Numbered from the stretch's first letter, positions 45,888 to 55,374 are shown. The stretch: DNA of 64,000 bases from Lentibacillus jeotgali (GCF_000224785.1 NZ_AGAV01000005.1:1-64000); one strand, 5' to 3'. Made by a program: numbers and translations. The notes: a model not told the origin generated them from the sequence alone.

Positions 45888-47678
45888 GTGACGTGGGAAA
45901 TTGGGTTTGTATTAGTCGTTGTTGTATTAATGCTAGTCGGGCTAATGCTTGAAGTTGCCCGGCCTGATATGATTCTTGTTAGTGTTTTGATAGTGTTCTT
46001 ACTAACGGGGATTTTGTCGCCAGAGGAAGCCCTTCAAGGCTTCTCTAATGAAGGTATGTTGACGATTGCCCTGCTGTTTATTGTCGCCGGAGCAATTCGA
46101 AAAAGCGGTTTTTTTGATAAGTTGATGACACGTGTGCTCAATCCAGATCGGAAGCCGAAGTGGAATTTATTCACTATGATGTTTCCTCTTTCTGGATTAT
46201 CGGCATTTGTGAATAATACACCCATTGTGGCCACTTTTACCCCGATTATCCGAAAGTGGTGTGAGGATCATCACCTGTCCCCTTCAAAGTTCTTGATTCC
46301 ACTGTCTTATTGTACAATTCTAGGCGGTATGATCACTTTAATGGGGACCTCAACCAATTTAGTTATACATGGTTGGCTGACGGATAGCGATTATCAAGGT
46401 TTTTCGTTTTTCCAATTGGCGACTGTTGGAATCCCCGCAGCGATTGTTGGTTTGATCTATATTGCGACTATGGGTTACAAACTGTTACCCAATTACAAAT
46501 CGTTATCAAGGACCTTTGATGATGCTGCTCGGGAATACTTAGCAGAAATGGCTGTTGAGCCTCATTTCGCCTTTATTAATCAATCTATCGAGCGTGCCGG
46601 TTTGCGCAATTTACAGGGGCTGTTTTTGATTGAAATCATCCGGGGGGATGAACGCATCAGTCCAGTTAAATCAACAACAAAAATCCAAGCCGGTGACCGT
46701 CTGATTTTCACAGGCATCGTTTCAACGCTTGCTGAATTACAAAAGATTCAAGGACTGCGCTTGGAGTCAGATTCCGATTTGTCTTTAGATGCATTAGAGA
46801 GTAAACATTCAGAGCTCGTTGAAGCGGTTGTGTCACATCAGTCGTCACTGCTTTACAGTAAGTTAAAGGATACGCAGTTTCGTAGCAAATATGATGCCGC
46901 TGTGATTGCCGTTCATCGTAACAATGAGCGCATCAAAAGTAAAATTGGTGATATTACGTTGAAACCAGGTGACACCCTGCTGCTATTGGCGGGCGCTGAT
47001 TTTAGGAAGCGGCACAGTCAAAACAATGGTTTTTATATCGTTACGCCTTTGGACACAACACTGGTTTCCGAACAAGAGGCTAAAAGCGAGAAGAAAAAAG
47101 GTTGGATCGCTGTTAGCACGCTGTTAGTGATGATTCTTTTAGTCGTTTTTCAAGTGCTATCTATGTTTAAAGCGATGAGTCTCGCAGTGATTATTTTGCT
47201 CGTTACCAAGGTGATTACACCTGAAGAGGCGAAAAAGAACGTACAATTTAATATTTTGCTACTTATAGCGAGTGCCCTCGGAATTGGGGCAGCGCTCGAT
47301 GAAACGGGTGCAGCGAGGTGGGTCGCATCAGGACTTGTCCAAATTGGTCAACCCCTTGGGACCTTTGCGCTTTTAGTGTTCATCTATCTGATAACGAATG
47401 TTTTTACAGAAACCATCACTAATAACGCGGCAGCTGCGATGATGATCCCGATTGCGGTGTCCACCGCCGAGCAAGTGGGTAAAGATCCTACAGCATTTGC
47501 TATCGTCGTGGCCATTGCAGCTTCAGCAGCCTTCATTACACCTATAGGGTATCAAACCAATTTAATTGTCTATGGACCAGGTGGATATAAATTCAAGGAT
47601 TATATCAAAGTAGGAGCCCCCTTAAGTGTCATCGTAATGATGATTGCCGTTACGATTGTCTACTATGGGTGGTTTTAG
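45888..47678 (+). CDS. SLC13/DASS-type anion transporter with TrkA-C domains
   Basis: A 596-residue permease of the divalent anion:sodium symporter group. The N-terminal half shows [35 protein letters not shown], and [21 protein letters not shown] central cytoplasmic part (about 210-390) contains two RCK_C/TrkA-C modules ([10 protein letters not shown] and [11 protein letters not shown]). The C-terminal half repeats the fold with [16 protein letters not shown] and [18 protein letters not shown]. It begins with GTG. Between sat and cysC it is most likely a sulfate importer. Confidence 0.85.
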   Translation: MTWEIGFVLVVVVLMLVGLMLEVARPDMILVSVLIVFLLTGILSPEEALQGFSNEGMLTIALLFIVAGAIRKSGFFDKLMTRVLNPDRKPKWNLFTMMFPLSGLSAFVNNTPIVATFTPIIRKWCEDHHLSPSKFLIPLSYCTILGGMITLMGTSTNLVIHGWLTDSDYQGFSFFQLATVGIPAAIVGLIYIATMGYKLLPNYKSLSRTFDDAAREYLAEMAVEPHFAFINQSIERAGLRNLQGLFLIEIIRGDERISPVKSTTKIQAGDRLIFTGIVSTLAELQKIQGLRLESDSDLSLDALESKHSELVEAVVSHQSSLLYSKLKDTQFRSKYDAAVIAVHRNNERIKSKIGDITLKPGDTLLLLAGADFRKRHSQNNGFYIVTPLDTTLVSEQEAKSEKKKGWIAVSTLLVMILLVVFQVLSMFKAMSLAVIILLVTKVITPEEAKKNVQFNILLLIASALGIGAALDETGAARWVASGLVQIGQPLGTFALLVFIYLITNVFTETITNNAAAAMMIPIAVSTAEQVGKDPTAFAIVVAIAASAAFITPIGYQTNLIVYGPGGYKFKDYIKVGAPLSVIVMMIAVTIVYYGWF

Positions 47679-47688
47679 GAGGAATAGA

Positions 47689-48291
47689 ATGAGTGAATCT
47701 AAAAATATTGTATGGCATGATTCAATAGTAACTAAGCAAGATCGACAAGAGATTAAAAAACACAAGAGTGCTGTTTTATGGTTTACTGGACTATCGGGAT
47801 CAGGGAAATCGACGATATCTGTTTCCTTAGAAAAAGAACTCCATGAATTAGGTGTACACACGTATCGCTTAGATGGCGATAATGTCCGTCACGGTTTAAA
47901 CAAGAATTTGGGTTTCAGCCCTGAGGATCGCACAGAGAATATCCGTCGTATTGGGGAAGTAGCGAATCTTATGGTTGATGCTGGATTGGTAACCCTCACA
48001 GCATTTATCTCACCTTACCGTGAGGACCGGGATCGTGTAAGAGCGTTGCTTGAGGATAACGAATTCATTGAAGTCTATGTGAAATGCAGTATAGAAGCTT
48101 GTGAAGAGCGTGACCCTAAAGGATTGTACCAAAAAGCACGTGCTGGTGGCATCCAAGGCTTTACTGGGATTGATGCACCGTATGAAGAACCAGTTAAGCC
48201 GGAAGTAACGGTAGAAACGGATAAGCAATCCTTAGAGGAGTCGGTCCAAGTCATCATCAAGTATTTGAGGGAGAAAGGGTATGTGTCGTAA
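47689..48291 (+). CDS. cysC: Adenylylsulfate kinase
   Basis: A 200-residue APS kinase that phosphorylates APS to PAPS. Walker A is [11 protein letters not shown] (32-42), followed by [30 protein letters not shown] and [13 protein letters not shown], all family hallmarks, and the lid [12 protein letters not shown] start at the ATG at 47689 after AGGAGG; an in-frame ATG at 47644 lies inside the transporter gene. The stop overlaps the next start by one base. With no PAPS reductase present, the PAPS made here probably serves sulfotransfer. Confidence 0.93.
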   Translation: MSESKNIVWHDSIVTKQDRQEIKKHKSAVLWFTGLSGSGKSTISVSLEKELHELGVHTYRLDGDNVRHGLNKNLGFSPEDRTENIRRIGEVANLMVDAGLVTLTAFISPYREDRDRVRALLEDNEFIEVYVKCSIEACEERDPKGLYQKARAGGIQGFTGIDAPYEEPVKPEVTVETDKQSLEESVQVIIKYLREKGYVS

Positions 48292-49103
48292 TGAAAGCAG
48301 TTGATTTAACCAAATTATTAGAAACCTCATTAAAAGCCGGTCGTGAGATTTTAGACATCTATGTGCAAGACTTTGAAGTGGAAACGAAGGATGATCATTC
48401 CCCCTTAACTATCGCAGATGAACTTGCGCATCAGGCTATTATGGAGAATCTTAAATCAGAGTATCGGCAAATCCCAGTTTTAAGTGAAGAAGGTGCAGAT
48501 GTATCGTTTGAAGAACGCAAAGATTGGGATACATTCTGGTTAGTAGATCCTCTAGATGGTACCAAGGAATTTATTAAAGGCAATGGTGAATTCACTGTAA
48601 ATATTGCACTGGTTGAAGGTCAATACCCTGTCATAGGCGCCATCTATGCTCCCGTGTCAGATACATTTTATTATGGAAAAAAGGATTTGGGGGCCTACAA
48701 ATTAGAACAAGCATCAGAGAAATCTATAAGCAGTGAACATGATTTAGTCAATAAAAGTATACGCCTTCCAGAAGCGAACGGTTCCGGGACGGTGAAAGTC
48801 GTTGCTAGCCGATCGCATATGTCTGACGATACACAAGCCTTTATTGATCGTTTGAAAGCTGACCATAACCATGTTGACGTTGTCTCGGCTGGAAGCTCGT
48901 TGAAGTTTTGTCTCGTAGCAGAGGGACAAGCGGTTTACTATCCACGTTTTGCACCGACAATGGAATGGGATACCGGAGCAGGTCAAGCCATTGTTGAGGC
49001 AGCAGGTGGTAAAGTATTAAGGCATGAAGACAGGGAACGTTTCTACTACAATCGTGAGAATTTGAGGAACGGTTGGTTTGTAGTGGAGGGCAGACAAGAT
49101 TAA
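48291..49103 (+). CDS. cysQ: 3'(2'),5'-bisphosphate nucleotidase
   Basis: A 270-residue phosphatase of the inositol monophosphatase superfamily. The metal sites are visible in LSEEGADV, WLVDPLDGTKEFIKGNGEFTVNIAL and MEWDTGAGQAIVEAAGG. It hydrolyses PAP, the by-product of sulfotransfer, to AMP and phosphate, which relieves product inhibition of the sulfotransferase at the head of the operon. It starts in the last base of the cysC stop (TAATG), so translation is coupled. A terminator follows at 49194. Confidence 0.92.
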   Translation: MKAVDLTKLLETSLKAGREILDIYVQDFEVETKDDHSPLTIADELAHQAIMENLKSEYRQIPVLSEEGADVSFEERKDWDTFWLVDPLDGTKEFIKGNGEFTVNIALVEGQYPVIGAIYAPVSDTFYYGKKDLGAYKLEQASEKSISSEHDLVNKSIRLPEANGSGTVKVVASRSHMSDDTQAFIDRLKADHNHVDVVSAGSSLKFCLVAEGQAVYYPRFAPTMEWDTGAGQAIVEAAGGKVLRHEDRERFYYNRENLRNGWFVVEGRQD

Positions 49104-49193
49104 TAAAGGATGTGTAACTGCATAGGCAAGTTGCAACAGTATTATGTTGCTCCACCGATAAAGTGAGCGATATTAGTTGAGATAAGAATTTAG

Positions 49194-49238
49194 AGAGGTG
49201 TCCATTGAGTTACTGTACTTTTTGGAGACCTCTTTTTT
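49194..49238 (+). terminator. Terminator of the sulfation operon
   Basis: AGAGGTGTCC pairs with GGAGACCTCT (one mismatch) and is followed by TTTTTTAA. Confidence 0.75.
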
Positions 49239-49345
49239 AATTCAACCTTTTCATAATAATCATATAACCCTACAAGCTTCCCCCAATATAAGCACATCTA
49301 TTCGACTGTAATCGACACTTTTCAACAAAAATCGCTTCATACCCG

Positions 49346-49374
49346 TTGACAAAATAGTCCCCCAAGTATACAAT
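49346..49374 (+). promoter_or_regulatory. Promoter of S-box transcript 1
   Basis: TTGACA (49346-49351) and TACAAT (49369-49374) with a 17-base spacer lie 42 bases upstream of the riboswitch. Confidence 0.75.
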
Positions 49375-49415
49375 TATTCCAACATTAATGTAACTTCAAA
49401 ATTTTATAACTTATG

Positions 49416-49525
49416 CTTATCTAGAGTGACTAAGGGACAGGCCCGATGACGTCCGGCAACCTCCTTATTAGAAGGAAAGGTGCCAATTCCTGCAGAATAA
49501 CAGGTTTTTTATTCTGGGAGATAAG
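49416..49525 (+). ncRNA. SAM-I riboswitch 1
   Basis: An S-box aptamer. P1 is CTTATC (49416) with GATAAG (49520). The conserved core has AGAGTGACTAAGGGACAGGC, CCGATGACGTC, GGCAACC and GGTGCCAATTCCTGCAGA. When SAM is bound, the terminator at 49540 should form and the YfcC-type transporter gene should be off. It differs in the P3/P4 loops from the two near-identical copies downstream. Confidence 0.92.
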
Positions 49526-49539
49526 ACGAATAGATATTT

Positions 49540-49572
49540 AGTCTCTTGCCCATTGAAAGAGGCTATTTTTTT
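49540..49572 (+). terminator. Terminator of SAM-I riboswitch 1
   Basis: AGTCTCTT and AAGAGGCT (one G-T-type mismatch) form the stem, with ATTTTTTT behind it. It lies 14 bases after the aptamer. Confidence 0.85.
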
Positions 49573-49684
49573 ATCCATAGAGTCTGCTAAACAATAAGGG
49601 GGATAACATCACACACAGAAAAAATCAAAACAAAGACTTCGAAAAATTTCAGAAATACCAGTAATACTCGGGTGCAAAGGATGA

Positions 49685-51094
49685 ATGAATATGTATAATG
49701 ATAAGAAAAATAAAAAATTGTTGGATCGCATTCCGCATCCACTGGCATTATTATTTTATATTGTTGTTGCCGCAGCTATTTTGACGTATATTATTCCAGC
49801 CGGATCTTATGAAAGGGAAACCATTGACGGCACAAATCGAACCATTCCTGGGTCATTTGAATATGTAGAGAACAATCCAGTTGGTATTATGGACTTATTC
49901 ACTGCGATTCCTGAAGGGTTCCGGGAAATGGCTGATATCGTTTTTATCACATTTGCTGCAGCAATGATGTTTGGACTGCTGGAAAAAACAGGGATGCTTG
50001 AGAATACGGTTGGCACATTGATTCGTAAAATTGGTATGAAAAGACGTTTCCTTATTGTTGTGATTATGACATTTGTTTATGGATTTTTTGGGATCTTTGT
50101 TGGGCTCGAAAATAATATTGCTCTTATTCCAATTGCTGTGTTATTAAGTGTTTCCATAGGCGGGGATGCAATGCTCGGCGCAGGTATTGGAATAGGCGGA
50201 GTACTTGTAGGATTTGGTCTTTCGCCGTTCAATCCTTATACGGTAGGTGTAGGGCATAAGATAGCGGAAATGCCACTTTTTTCGGGATGGTTCTTCAGAA
50301 GTATCTTAGTAATTCTCGTTTTGTCTGTATTGGCTTATTATAATGTCAGGTATTTTAAAAAGATTTTAAGGGATCAGAAGAATAGCCTGGCCCATGGCAT
50401 TAATACCCAGGACATGCAACTTAGTAAACCACTTGACTCGTATCAAATGAGAAAAAAGGATATTGTGATGTTACTTGTGGTTATTCTAGGGTTTAGTACT
50501 ATGTTAGCCGGCATTTTTACACAGGGTTGGTATATTAATGAAGTTGCTGCGATATTTCTCATGATTGGAATTGTCTGCGGGATTATTGCAGGAATGAATT
50601 CCAGTCAAATCGCTAATGCCTTTTCAAAAGCACTTGAACCCAGTGCACTGGCAGCCATTCTGATTGGTGTAGCAATGGCGGTGCAAGTGGTAATGAACCA
50701 GGGAAATATCAGTGATACGATTGCTCATGGTCTTGTCTCGGTACTGGAGCATTTGCCAACCACGCTGGCTGCTGTATTCATGACGATGTCACAGTCGATT
50801 ATTAATATTCTCATTCCAAGTGGCAGTGGCCAGGCATTAGTTACGTTACCAATTATGATCCCGGTTAGTGATATGCTAGACATTACACGGCAAACGACAA
50901 TCCTGGCGTTTCAAATTGGGGATGGTATTACAAATCTATTTTCACCTACATTAGGTGGGCTAATGGCAATGCTTGGATTATGTAAGGTACCTTATGGAAA
51001 ATGGCTTCGGTATATATTTCCGTTTGTCATTATAGCACTCGCTATATCTTGGGCTGCTTTAGTCATTAGTGTCTTGATTAATTGGGGGATTTAA
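49685..51094 (+). CDS. YfcC-family (DcuC superfamily) transporter under SAM control
   Basis: A 469-residue membrane protein with about 12 helices, from the YfcC/PF03606 group, with PHPLALLFYIVVAAAILTYIIPAGSYER at the N-terminus, GFFGIFVGLENNIALIPIAV, GFGLSPFNPYTVGVGHKIAE and IIPSGSGQA-like INILIPSGSGQALVTLP. It lies directly behind a SAM-I riboswitch and terminator, so it should be made when SAM is low. The likely cargo is methionine, a methionine precursor or another sulfur amino acid. Most family members are annotated only as putative amino-acid or C4-dicarboxylate carriers. Transcription appears to stop before the second riboswitch. Confidence 0.82.
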   Translation: MNMYNDKKNKKLLDRIPHPLALLFYIVVAAAILTYIIPAGSYERETIDGTNRTIPGSFEYVENNPVGIMDLFTAIPEGFREMADIVFITFAAAMMFGLLEKTGMLENTVGTLIRKIGMKRRFLIVVIMTFVYGFFGIFVGLENNIALIPIAVLLSVSIGGDAMLGAGIGIGGVLVGFGLSPFNPYTVGVGHKIAEMPLFSGWFFRSILVILVLSVLAYYNVRYFKKILRDQKNSLAHGINTQDMQLSKPLDSYQMRKKDIVMLLVVILGFSTMLAGIFTQGWYINEVAAIFLMIGIVCGIIAGMNSSQIANAFSKALEPSALAAILIGVAMAVQVVMNQGNISDTIAHGLVSVLEHLPTTLAAVFMTMSQSIINILIPSGSGQALVTLPIMIPVSDMLDITRQTTILAFQIGDGITNLFSPTLGGLMAMLGLCKVPYGKWLRYIFPFVIIALAISWAALVISVLINWGI

Positions 51095-51230
51095 CACTTC
51101 AATTGAACTTTTATAAGCTCAATTCATACTTTGTGGAAGATCCGAGATACATTAAACTTTTATATAAAATTAAATGAAGGTATAAACTTGTCAAATTTAA
51201 AGCGTGGATCCTGTCCTTCGACTTCTTCTC

Positions 51231-51260
51231 TTGACTTTTGTTTTAGGAACACGTTATAGT
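51231..51260 (+). promoter_or_regulatory. Promoter of S-box transcript 2
   Basis: TTGACT (51231-51236) and TATAGT (51255-51260) with an 18-base spacer, 30 bases before the aptamer. Confidence 0.75.
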
Positions 51261-51289
51261 ATGGACTGTAATTAAATACTTGTATTTTC

Positions 51290-51381
51290 CTTATCCAGAG
51301 AGGCGGAGGGACTGGCCCATTGAAACCTCAGCAACAGACATCTGTACTGTGCTAATTCCAGAGGCGTATGCTGAAGATAAG
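51290..51381 (+). ncRNA. SAM-I riboswitch 2
   Basis: An S-box aptamer from CTTATC (51290) to GATAAG (51376-51381). It has CAGAGAGGCGGAGGGACTGG, CCCATTGAAACCTCAGCAAC and GTGCTAATTCCAGAGG in the core. It controls the MetE-like gene through the terminator at 51403. It is nearly identical to the copy at 56670. Confidence 0.93.
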
Positions 51382-51402
51382 AAGAGTGAAACTTACGGCA
51401 TC

Positions 51403-51442
51403 AAGCCCTCTTCTTATTGATTTTAAGAAGAGGGCTTTTTTC
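51403..51442 (+). terminator. Terminator of SAM-I riboswitch 2
   Basis: AAGCCCTCTTCTTA and TAAGAAGAGGGCTT form a perfect 14-base stem followed by TTTTC. The 5' arm can also pair with the aptamer's AAGAAGAG segment, the usual anti-terminator logic. Confidence 0.9.
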
Positions 51443-51473
51443 ATGCCAGGTAAACAAACAAGGGAGGTAAATT

Positions 51474-52589
51474 ATTATCAAACAACAATCACTTCAAGGC
51501 AATAGACCGCCATTTCGTGCTGATCAAGTCGGGAGCTTATTAAGACCTGACAAAATAAAACAGGCTCGTCTGCAAAAAGTGAATGGCGATATCAACGCGG
51601 AACAATTACGTGACATCGAAAATCAGGAAATCAAACGCATCGTCGAAAAACAAAAGGAGTTGGGACTCAATGCTGTAACAGATGGCGAACTACGGCGATC
51701 TTGGTGGCATTTTGACTTTCTTGAAAACCTGGACGGTGTTGAAAGGTTTGAAGCTAATTCAGGCTTACAGTTTCAAAATCAGGAAACGAAAGCCCGCGGC
51801 ATCAAGGTGACAGGCAAACTTGATTTTAGTGATCACCCGATGATTGAAGACTTTAAGTTTCTGAAAAGCATCGCAGGGGAACACTGTGCCAAAATGACGA
51901 TCCCGAGTCCAAGTATGCTTCGGCTTCGAGGGGATATCCAGCAGGGTATTTATAACGATCCGGAGGAATTCATGCATGATTTGGCTAATGCCTATAAAAA
52001 GGCAATTCGAGCTTTCTATGATGCCGGTTGTCACTATTTGCAGCTGGATGATACGGCATGGGCTTTTTTGTCCTCTGAAGAAGAAAGAGAAAGGATGCGA
52101 TCTCAGGGGACGGATCCGGATGAACTGATTGCTTTGTACGCAGACACTATCAACAAAGCCGTAGAAGACCGCCCAGATAACTTAACCATTACCATGCATA
52201 TTTGCCGTGGTAATTTTCGTTCCACATGGATGTACTCCGGTGGTTATGAACCCGTCGCAGAGACTTTGTTTGACGGGATTAACGTTGACGGTTTCTTTTT
52301 AGAATACGACAGTGACCGGGCTGGCGATTTTAATCCGCTTCGATTCGTCAAACGGAAAGATCTGCAGATTGTGCTCGGTCTGGTGACCTCTAAACATTCG
52401 GATTTGGAAAATCCGGAAGAAGTGAAGCAGCGTATTAATGAAGCGGCACATTTTGTAGACTTGAACCAATTATGTCTGAGTCCACAATGCGGGTTTGCAT
52501 CGACAGAAGAAGGTAACATACTGACGGAAGAACAACAGTGGGCAAAGTTACGACACGTAGTTGAAATTGCACAGGATGTTTGGAAATAA
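51474..52589 (+). CDS. MetE-like methionine synthase (YxjG/YxjH type), no canonical start codon
   Basis: A cobalamin-independent methionine synthase homologue containing only the C-terminal catalytic domain, about 371 residues. Conserved features are PPFRADQVGSLLRPDKIKQAR at the N-terminus, AVTDGELRRSWWHFDFL, YLQLDDTAWAFL, ITMHICRGN, LEYDSDRAGDF and LCLSPQCGFAST with the zinc-binding Cys. It would methylate homocysteine. The family-conserved N-terminus is encoded from about 51474, yet no ATG, GTG or TTG exists there. The codons six to nine bases after GGGAGG are ATT and ATC, preceded by an in-frame stop at 51468. Either a rare ATT/ATC start is used or the start was mutated. Starting at 51579 would lose 35 conserved residues. 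Confidence 0.8.
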   Translation: MIKQQSLQGNRPPFRADQVGSLLRPDKIKQARLQKVNGDINAEQLRDIENQEIKRIVEKQKELGLNAVTDGELRRSWWHFDFLENLDGVERFEANSGLQFQNQETKARGIKVTGKLDFSDHPMIEDFKFLKSIAGEHCAKMTIPSPSMLRLRGDIQQGIYNDPEEFMHDLANAYKKAIRAFYDAGCHYLQLDDTAWAFLSSEEERERMRSQGTDPDELIALYADTINKAVEDRPDNLTITMHICRGNFRSTWMYSGGYEPVAETLFDGINVDGFFLEYDSDRAGDFNPLRFVKRKDLQIVLGLVTSKHSDLENPEEVKQRINEAAHFVDLNQLCLSPQCGFASTEEGNILTEEQQWAKLRHVVEIAQDVWK

Positions 52590-52895
52590 TTAGTCAAGTG
52601 CCAAACCTGATTTAAACGCGAACATCCGAAATGCATGTACTGTTGCAAGATACATAATGTGGGGTATCCTCTGAAAAAAAGACAGCATAAATGTTGTTAC
52701 AATGATCAGACTTAAGAAAAGATCGTACTGCGAAGAAAAGTGATACGGAAAAGATCAGATACAGGTGATATTCTGTTTAAACAGCGGGGTATAAAGCGGA
52801 CAGTGCGGGCTATTAGGGTGCAAGGGCGCCTTCTCAATAGCCCCAGGATTCCCCAAGAATTATTTACACATATACATACAAGTGTTTATCCCAGT

Positions 52896-52924
52896 TTGAC
52901 AAATTACCCGCCGGGGTATATACT
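52896..52924 (+). promoter_or_regulatory. Promoter of cstR with CstR-like operator
   Basis: TTGACA (52896-52901) and TATACT (52919-52924) are 17 bases apart. The spacer contains the GC-rich palindrome TACCCGCCGGGGTA, a CsoR/CstR-type operator. It lies 250 bases before cstR; the stretch from 52590 to 53173 holds no other supported gene. Confidence 0.7.
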
Positions 52925-53173
52925 AAGTGTAGTCCTTTTAAAGAAAAGAAATGATGATAGCAAACTTTCATAACCTTATTTGTACAGACTTTTCTATCGC
53001 AAAATTGACCCTGTGTTTGGAACACTGTAAATGAGTTTAAATTCGATATCATATTGAAGCAATGACTTTGTTTGTCAATGTCTAGCGATATATTTGTGAA
53101 TGCCGTCCAATGATATTTAGATTGCGTATATTGTTTCCTCAGATGTGGATATTATGAAAGGAGTGACAATCGA

Positions 53174-53434
53174 ATGCAATACGAAGGAGACGTTAAAAAC
53201 CGTGTTAAACGTATAGAAGGACAAGTCAGAGGGCTAGCGAAAATGATGGAAGAAGAGAAAAATTGCCGTGATGTTGTGACTCAGATGACGGCTGTCCGAA
53301 ATGCACTGGATCGCACGGTTGCGGTAATAGTAAGTCAGAATCTTGAGCAGTGTATCCGTGAAGAGAAACAAAATGGTGAAAACTCTGAGGATCTAGTTAA
53401 AGAGGCAGTTAATTTACTTGTCAAAAGCAGATAA
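53174..53434 (+). CDS. cstR: Persulfide-sensing repressor CstR (YrkD-like)
   Basis: An 86-residue CsoR-family helical repressor: MQYEGDVKNRVKRIEGQVRGLAKMM. Cysteines are at positions 31 (KNCRDVV) and 60 (NLEQCIREE), exactly where CstR senses sulfane sulfur by forming di- or trisulfide links. The third copper-binding ligand of CsoR is absent. AAGGAG precedes the ATG. It heads a cluster of DsrE, rhodanese-persulfide dioxygenase, TusA and TauE genes, and GC-centred palindromes overlap the promoters around it. A truncated second copy is at 18093. Confidence 0.9.
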   Translation: MQYEGDVKNRVKRIEGQVRGLAKMMEEEKNCRDVVTQMTAVRNALDRTVAVIVSQNLEQCIREEKQNGENSEDLVKEAVNLLVKSR

Positions 53435-53517
53435 AATAGCTGACAATTTGATTGCAACTTCTTCTAAACTAAAAAATAGGTTAAGTCACATAAATCGTAC
53501 TAACCTTTTTTTATTGC

Positions 53518-53546
53518 TTGTTTATATACCCATACAGGTATATGTA
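53518..53546 (+). promoter_or_regulatory. Promoter and CstR-like operator upstream of the yrkE-like gene
   Basis: TTGTTT (53518-53523) and TATGTA (53541-53546) flank a 17-base spacer. The palindrome ATATACC-N6-GGTATAT (53524-53543) fills the spacer. CstR binding there would block the polymerase. Confidence 0.6.
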
Positions 53547-53701
53547 TATTAGAAACTTTTGAAAAAGAAAGGGGGTCAAAAAACAACCATTGTTTTATTA
53601 GAGCAGCAATTAGATAAAGATAGCAGCTTATATCATTCCGCACGTTATAACCGCTATGACTTGAAGTCACCATTTTCCATTCAAACCTATTTTTTTAATT
53701 T

Positions 53702-53721
53702 ATATATACCCCTACTGGTAA
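53702..53721 (+). promoter_or_regulatory. Second CstR-like operator in the leader
   Basis: ATATATACCCCTACTGGTAA is an imperfect copy of the operator at 53524, placed 100 bases before the DsrE-type gene. It may be a second binding site or lie in a second promoter. Confidence 0.45.
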
Positions 53722-53820
53722 GTGTAGAAGGTCATAGTTTGTATACGGTAGGGAACAGGGCATGTCTGAATGGGACTGTCCAACTGAAAAATCAAACGAC
53801 TAATTTTGGAGGAATACACA

Positions 53821-54222
53821 ATGGAAAACAACACACGTGTAGCAATTATTGCAGCTAATGGAGGTATGTTTGATGCGTATAAAGTATTTAACATTGCGAC
53901 CGCAGCTGCAGCATCCGATAAAGAAGTGGGCATATTCTTCACATTTGAAGGGCTTAACCTGATTCATAAAGAAGCGTACAAGAATCTGCCGCTGCCGGAA
54001 GGAAAGGAACATTTTCAGGAAGGTTTTGAAAAAGCCAATGTCCCTTCAATCAGTGAACTGCTGGGCATGGCACAGGAAATGGGCGTTAAAATGATTGGGT
54101 GTCAAATGACGATGGATGTCATGAATCTTGAAAAAGATAATTTTGTTGATGGCATTGAGGTTGGCGGAGCGGCATCATTTATTGAATTCGCCAAAGATGC
54201 TGATATATCACTAACATTTTAA
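53821..54222 (+). CDS. DsrE/DsrF-like sulfur-transfer protein (YrkE-like)
   Basis: A 133-residue soluble protein of the DsrE/F/peroxiredoxin-like family, with VAIIAANGGMFDAYKVFNIATAAAASDKEVGIFFTFEG. A conserved cysteine lies in VKMIGCQMTMDVM near residue 100. Such proteins carry sulfur as a persulfide between a rhodanese and TusA, both encoded next door. TTGGAGGAA precedes the chosen ATG. It is the first structural gene of the operon. Confidence 0.85.
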   Translation: MENNTRVAIIAANGGMFDAYKVFNIATAAAASDKEVGIFFTFEGLNLIHKEAYKNLPLPEGKEHFQEGFEKANVPSISELLGMAQEMGVKMIGCQMTMDVMNLEKDNFVDGIEVGGAASFIEFAKDADISLTF

Positions 54223-54243
54223 AACAAAAGGAGGCTATCAGTA

Positions 54244-55374
54244 ATGTCACAAAGTATAACAACAAAGGAACTGGCTCGTCGCGTGGTAAACCGGGAATAC
54301 GCGTTGATTCTCGATGTCCGGAATACGGATGAATTCGATGACTGGAAAATTGAAGGCGACAGTGTTGAGGTTATGAATGAGCCGTATTTTAACCTGCTTG
54401 ATGGCGTTGGTCCTGTTGCTGAAAAGCTGAATAAGGATCAGGAAATCATTGTTGTCTGTGCTAAAGGCAATTCATCTAAAATGATAGCTGAATTGATGGA
54501 AGAAGAAGGCTTTACTAATGTTTACGATTTGGAAGGCGGTATGAAAGCATGGAGTGAACATCTTGAACCAGTTAAACTAGCTGGCTTGGATGGTGGTGGC
54601 AGTCTGTATCAGTTTGTCCGTCTTGGTAAAGGGTGCCTATCCTATATGGTTGTTTCAGGAAATGAAGCTGTAGTTATCGACGCCAACCGGATGACAGACA
54701 TTTATGAACGGTTTGCTGAAGAGAAAGGCGTCACAATTAAGCATACAATCGACACCCATCTTCATGCTGACCATATTTCAGGTGGCCGTCAGCTTGCTGA
54801 AAACACTGTTGGAACGTATCATTTGCCACCGAAAGATGCTGGTGAAGTGACGTTTGATTATGCGCCATTGGAAGAAGGCAGTGATATAACTGTTGGCAAC
54901 ACAACCATAAAGGTGCAGCCGATCTATTCACCGGGACACACCATAGGAAGCACGTCCCTGATTATTGATGATCAATACCTGCTGACCGGTGATATTCTGT
55001 TCGTCAAATCCATCGGCCGTCCGGATTTAGCCGGAAAGGCGGACGATTGGGTGGGCGATCTCCGCGATACACTTTACAACCGTTATAAAGAACTATCTGA
55101 CGACCTCGTTGTGCTGCCCGCACACTATTCATTCGTTGAAGAATTGACTGATGACGGCAGTGTCAAAGCACGTCTGGGGGATCTATATCAGCGTAACTCA
55201 GGCCTACAGGTGGATGATGAACATGAATTCCGGAAAATGGTTACCGAGAACTTACCGCCACAGCCGAATGAATATGAAAATATCCGGCAGACCAATATGG
55301 GTAAAATGAATCCGGAAGACGAAAAACAACGCGAAATGGAAATTGGACCAAATCGCTGTGCAGTGCACGGATAA
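54244..55374 (+). CDS. Rhodanese-persulfide dioxygenase fusion (YrkH/CstB-like)
   Basis: A 376-residue two-domain enzyme. The N-terminal rhodanese (1-108) has the active cysteine C72 in VVCAKGNSS. The C-terminal metallo-beta-lactamase domain (about 120-355) has the iron-binding [11 protein letters not shown] (171-181), [24 protein letters not shown] and LPAHYS of ETHE1-type persulfide dioxygenases. It would oxidise glutathione-free low-molecular-weight persulfides to sulfite or thiosulfate. The domain order is the reverse of PRF-type fusions and unlike three-domain staphylococcal CstB, but fits B. subtilis YrkH. It is 21 bases after the DsrE gene. Confidence 0.88.
   Translation: MSQSITTKELARRVVNREYALILDVRNTDEFDDWKIEGDSVEVMNEPYFNLLDGVGPVAEKLNKDQEIIVVCAKGNSSKMIAELMEEEGFTNVYDLEGGMKAWSEHLEPVKLAGLDGGGSLYQFVRLGKGCLSYMVVSGNEAVVIDANRMTDIYERFAEEKGVTIKHTIDTHLHADHISGGRQLAENTVGTYHLPPKDAGEVTFDYAPLEEGSDITVGNTTIKVQPIYSPGHTIGSTSLIIDDQYLLTGDILFVKSIGRPDLAGKADDWVGDLRDTLYNRYKELSDDLVVLPAHYSFVEELTDDGSVKARLGDLYQRNSGLQVDDEHEFRKMVTENLPPQPNEYENIRQTNMGKMNPEDEKQREMEIGPNRCAVHG

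Noticed and set aside
53559-53858. 99-codon plus-strand frame in the leader of the DsrE-type gene
   Set aside because: It overlaps two CstR-like operators and the next gene's start, and has no protein-family features.
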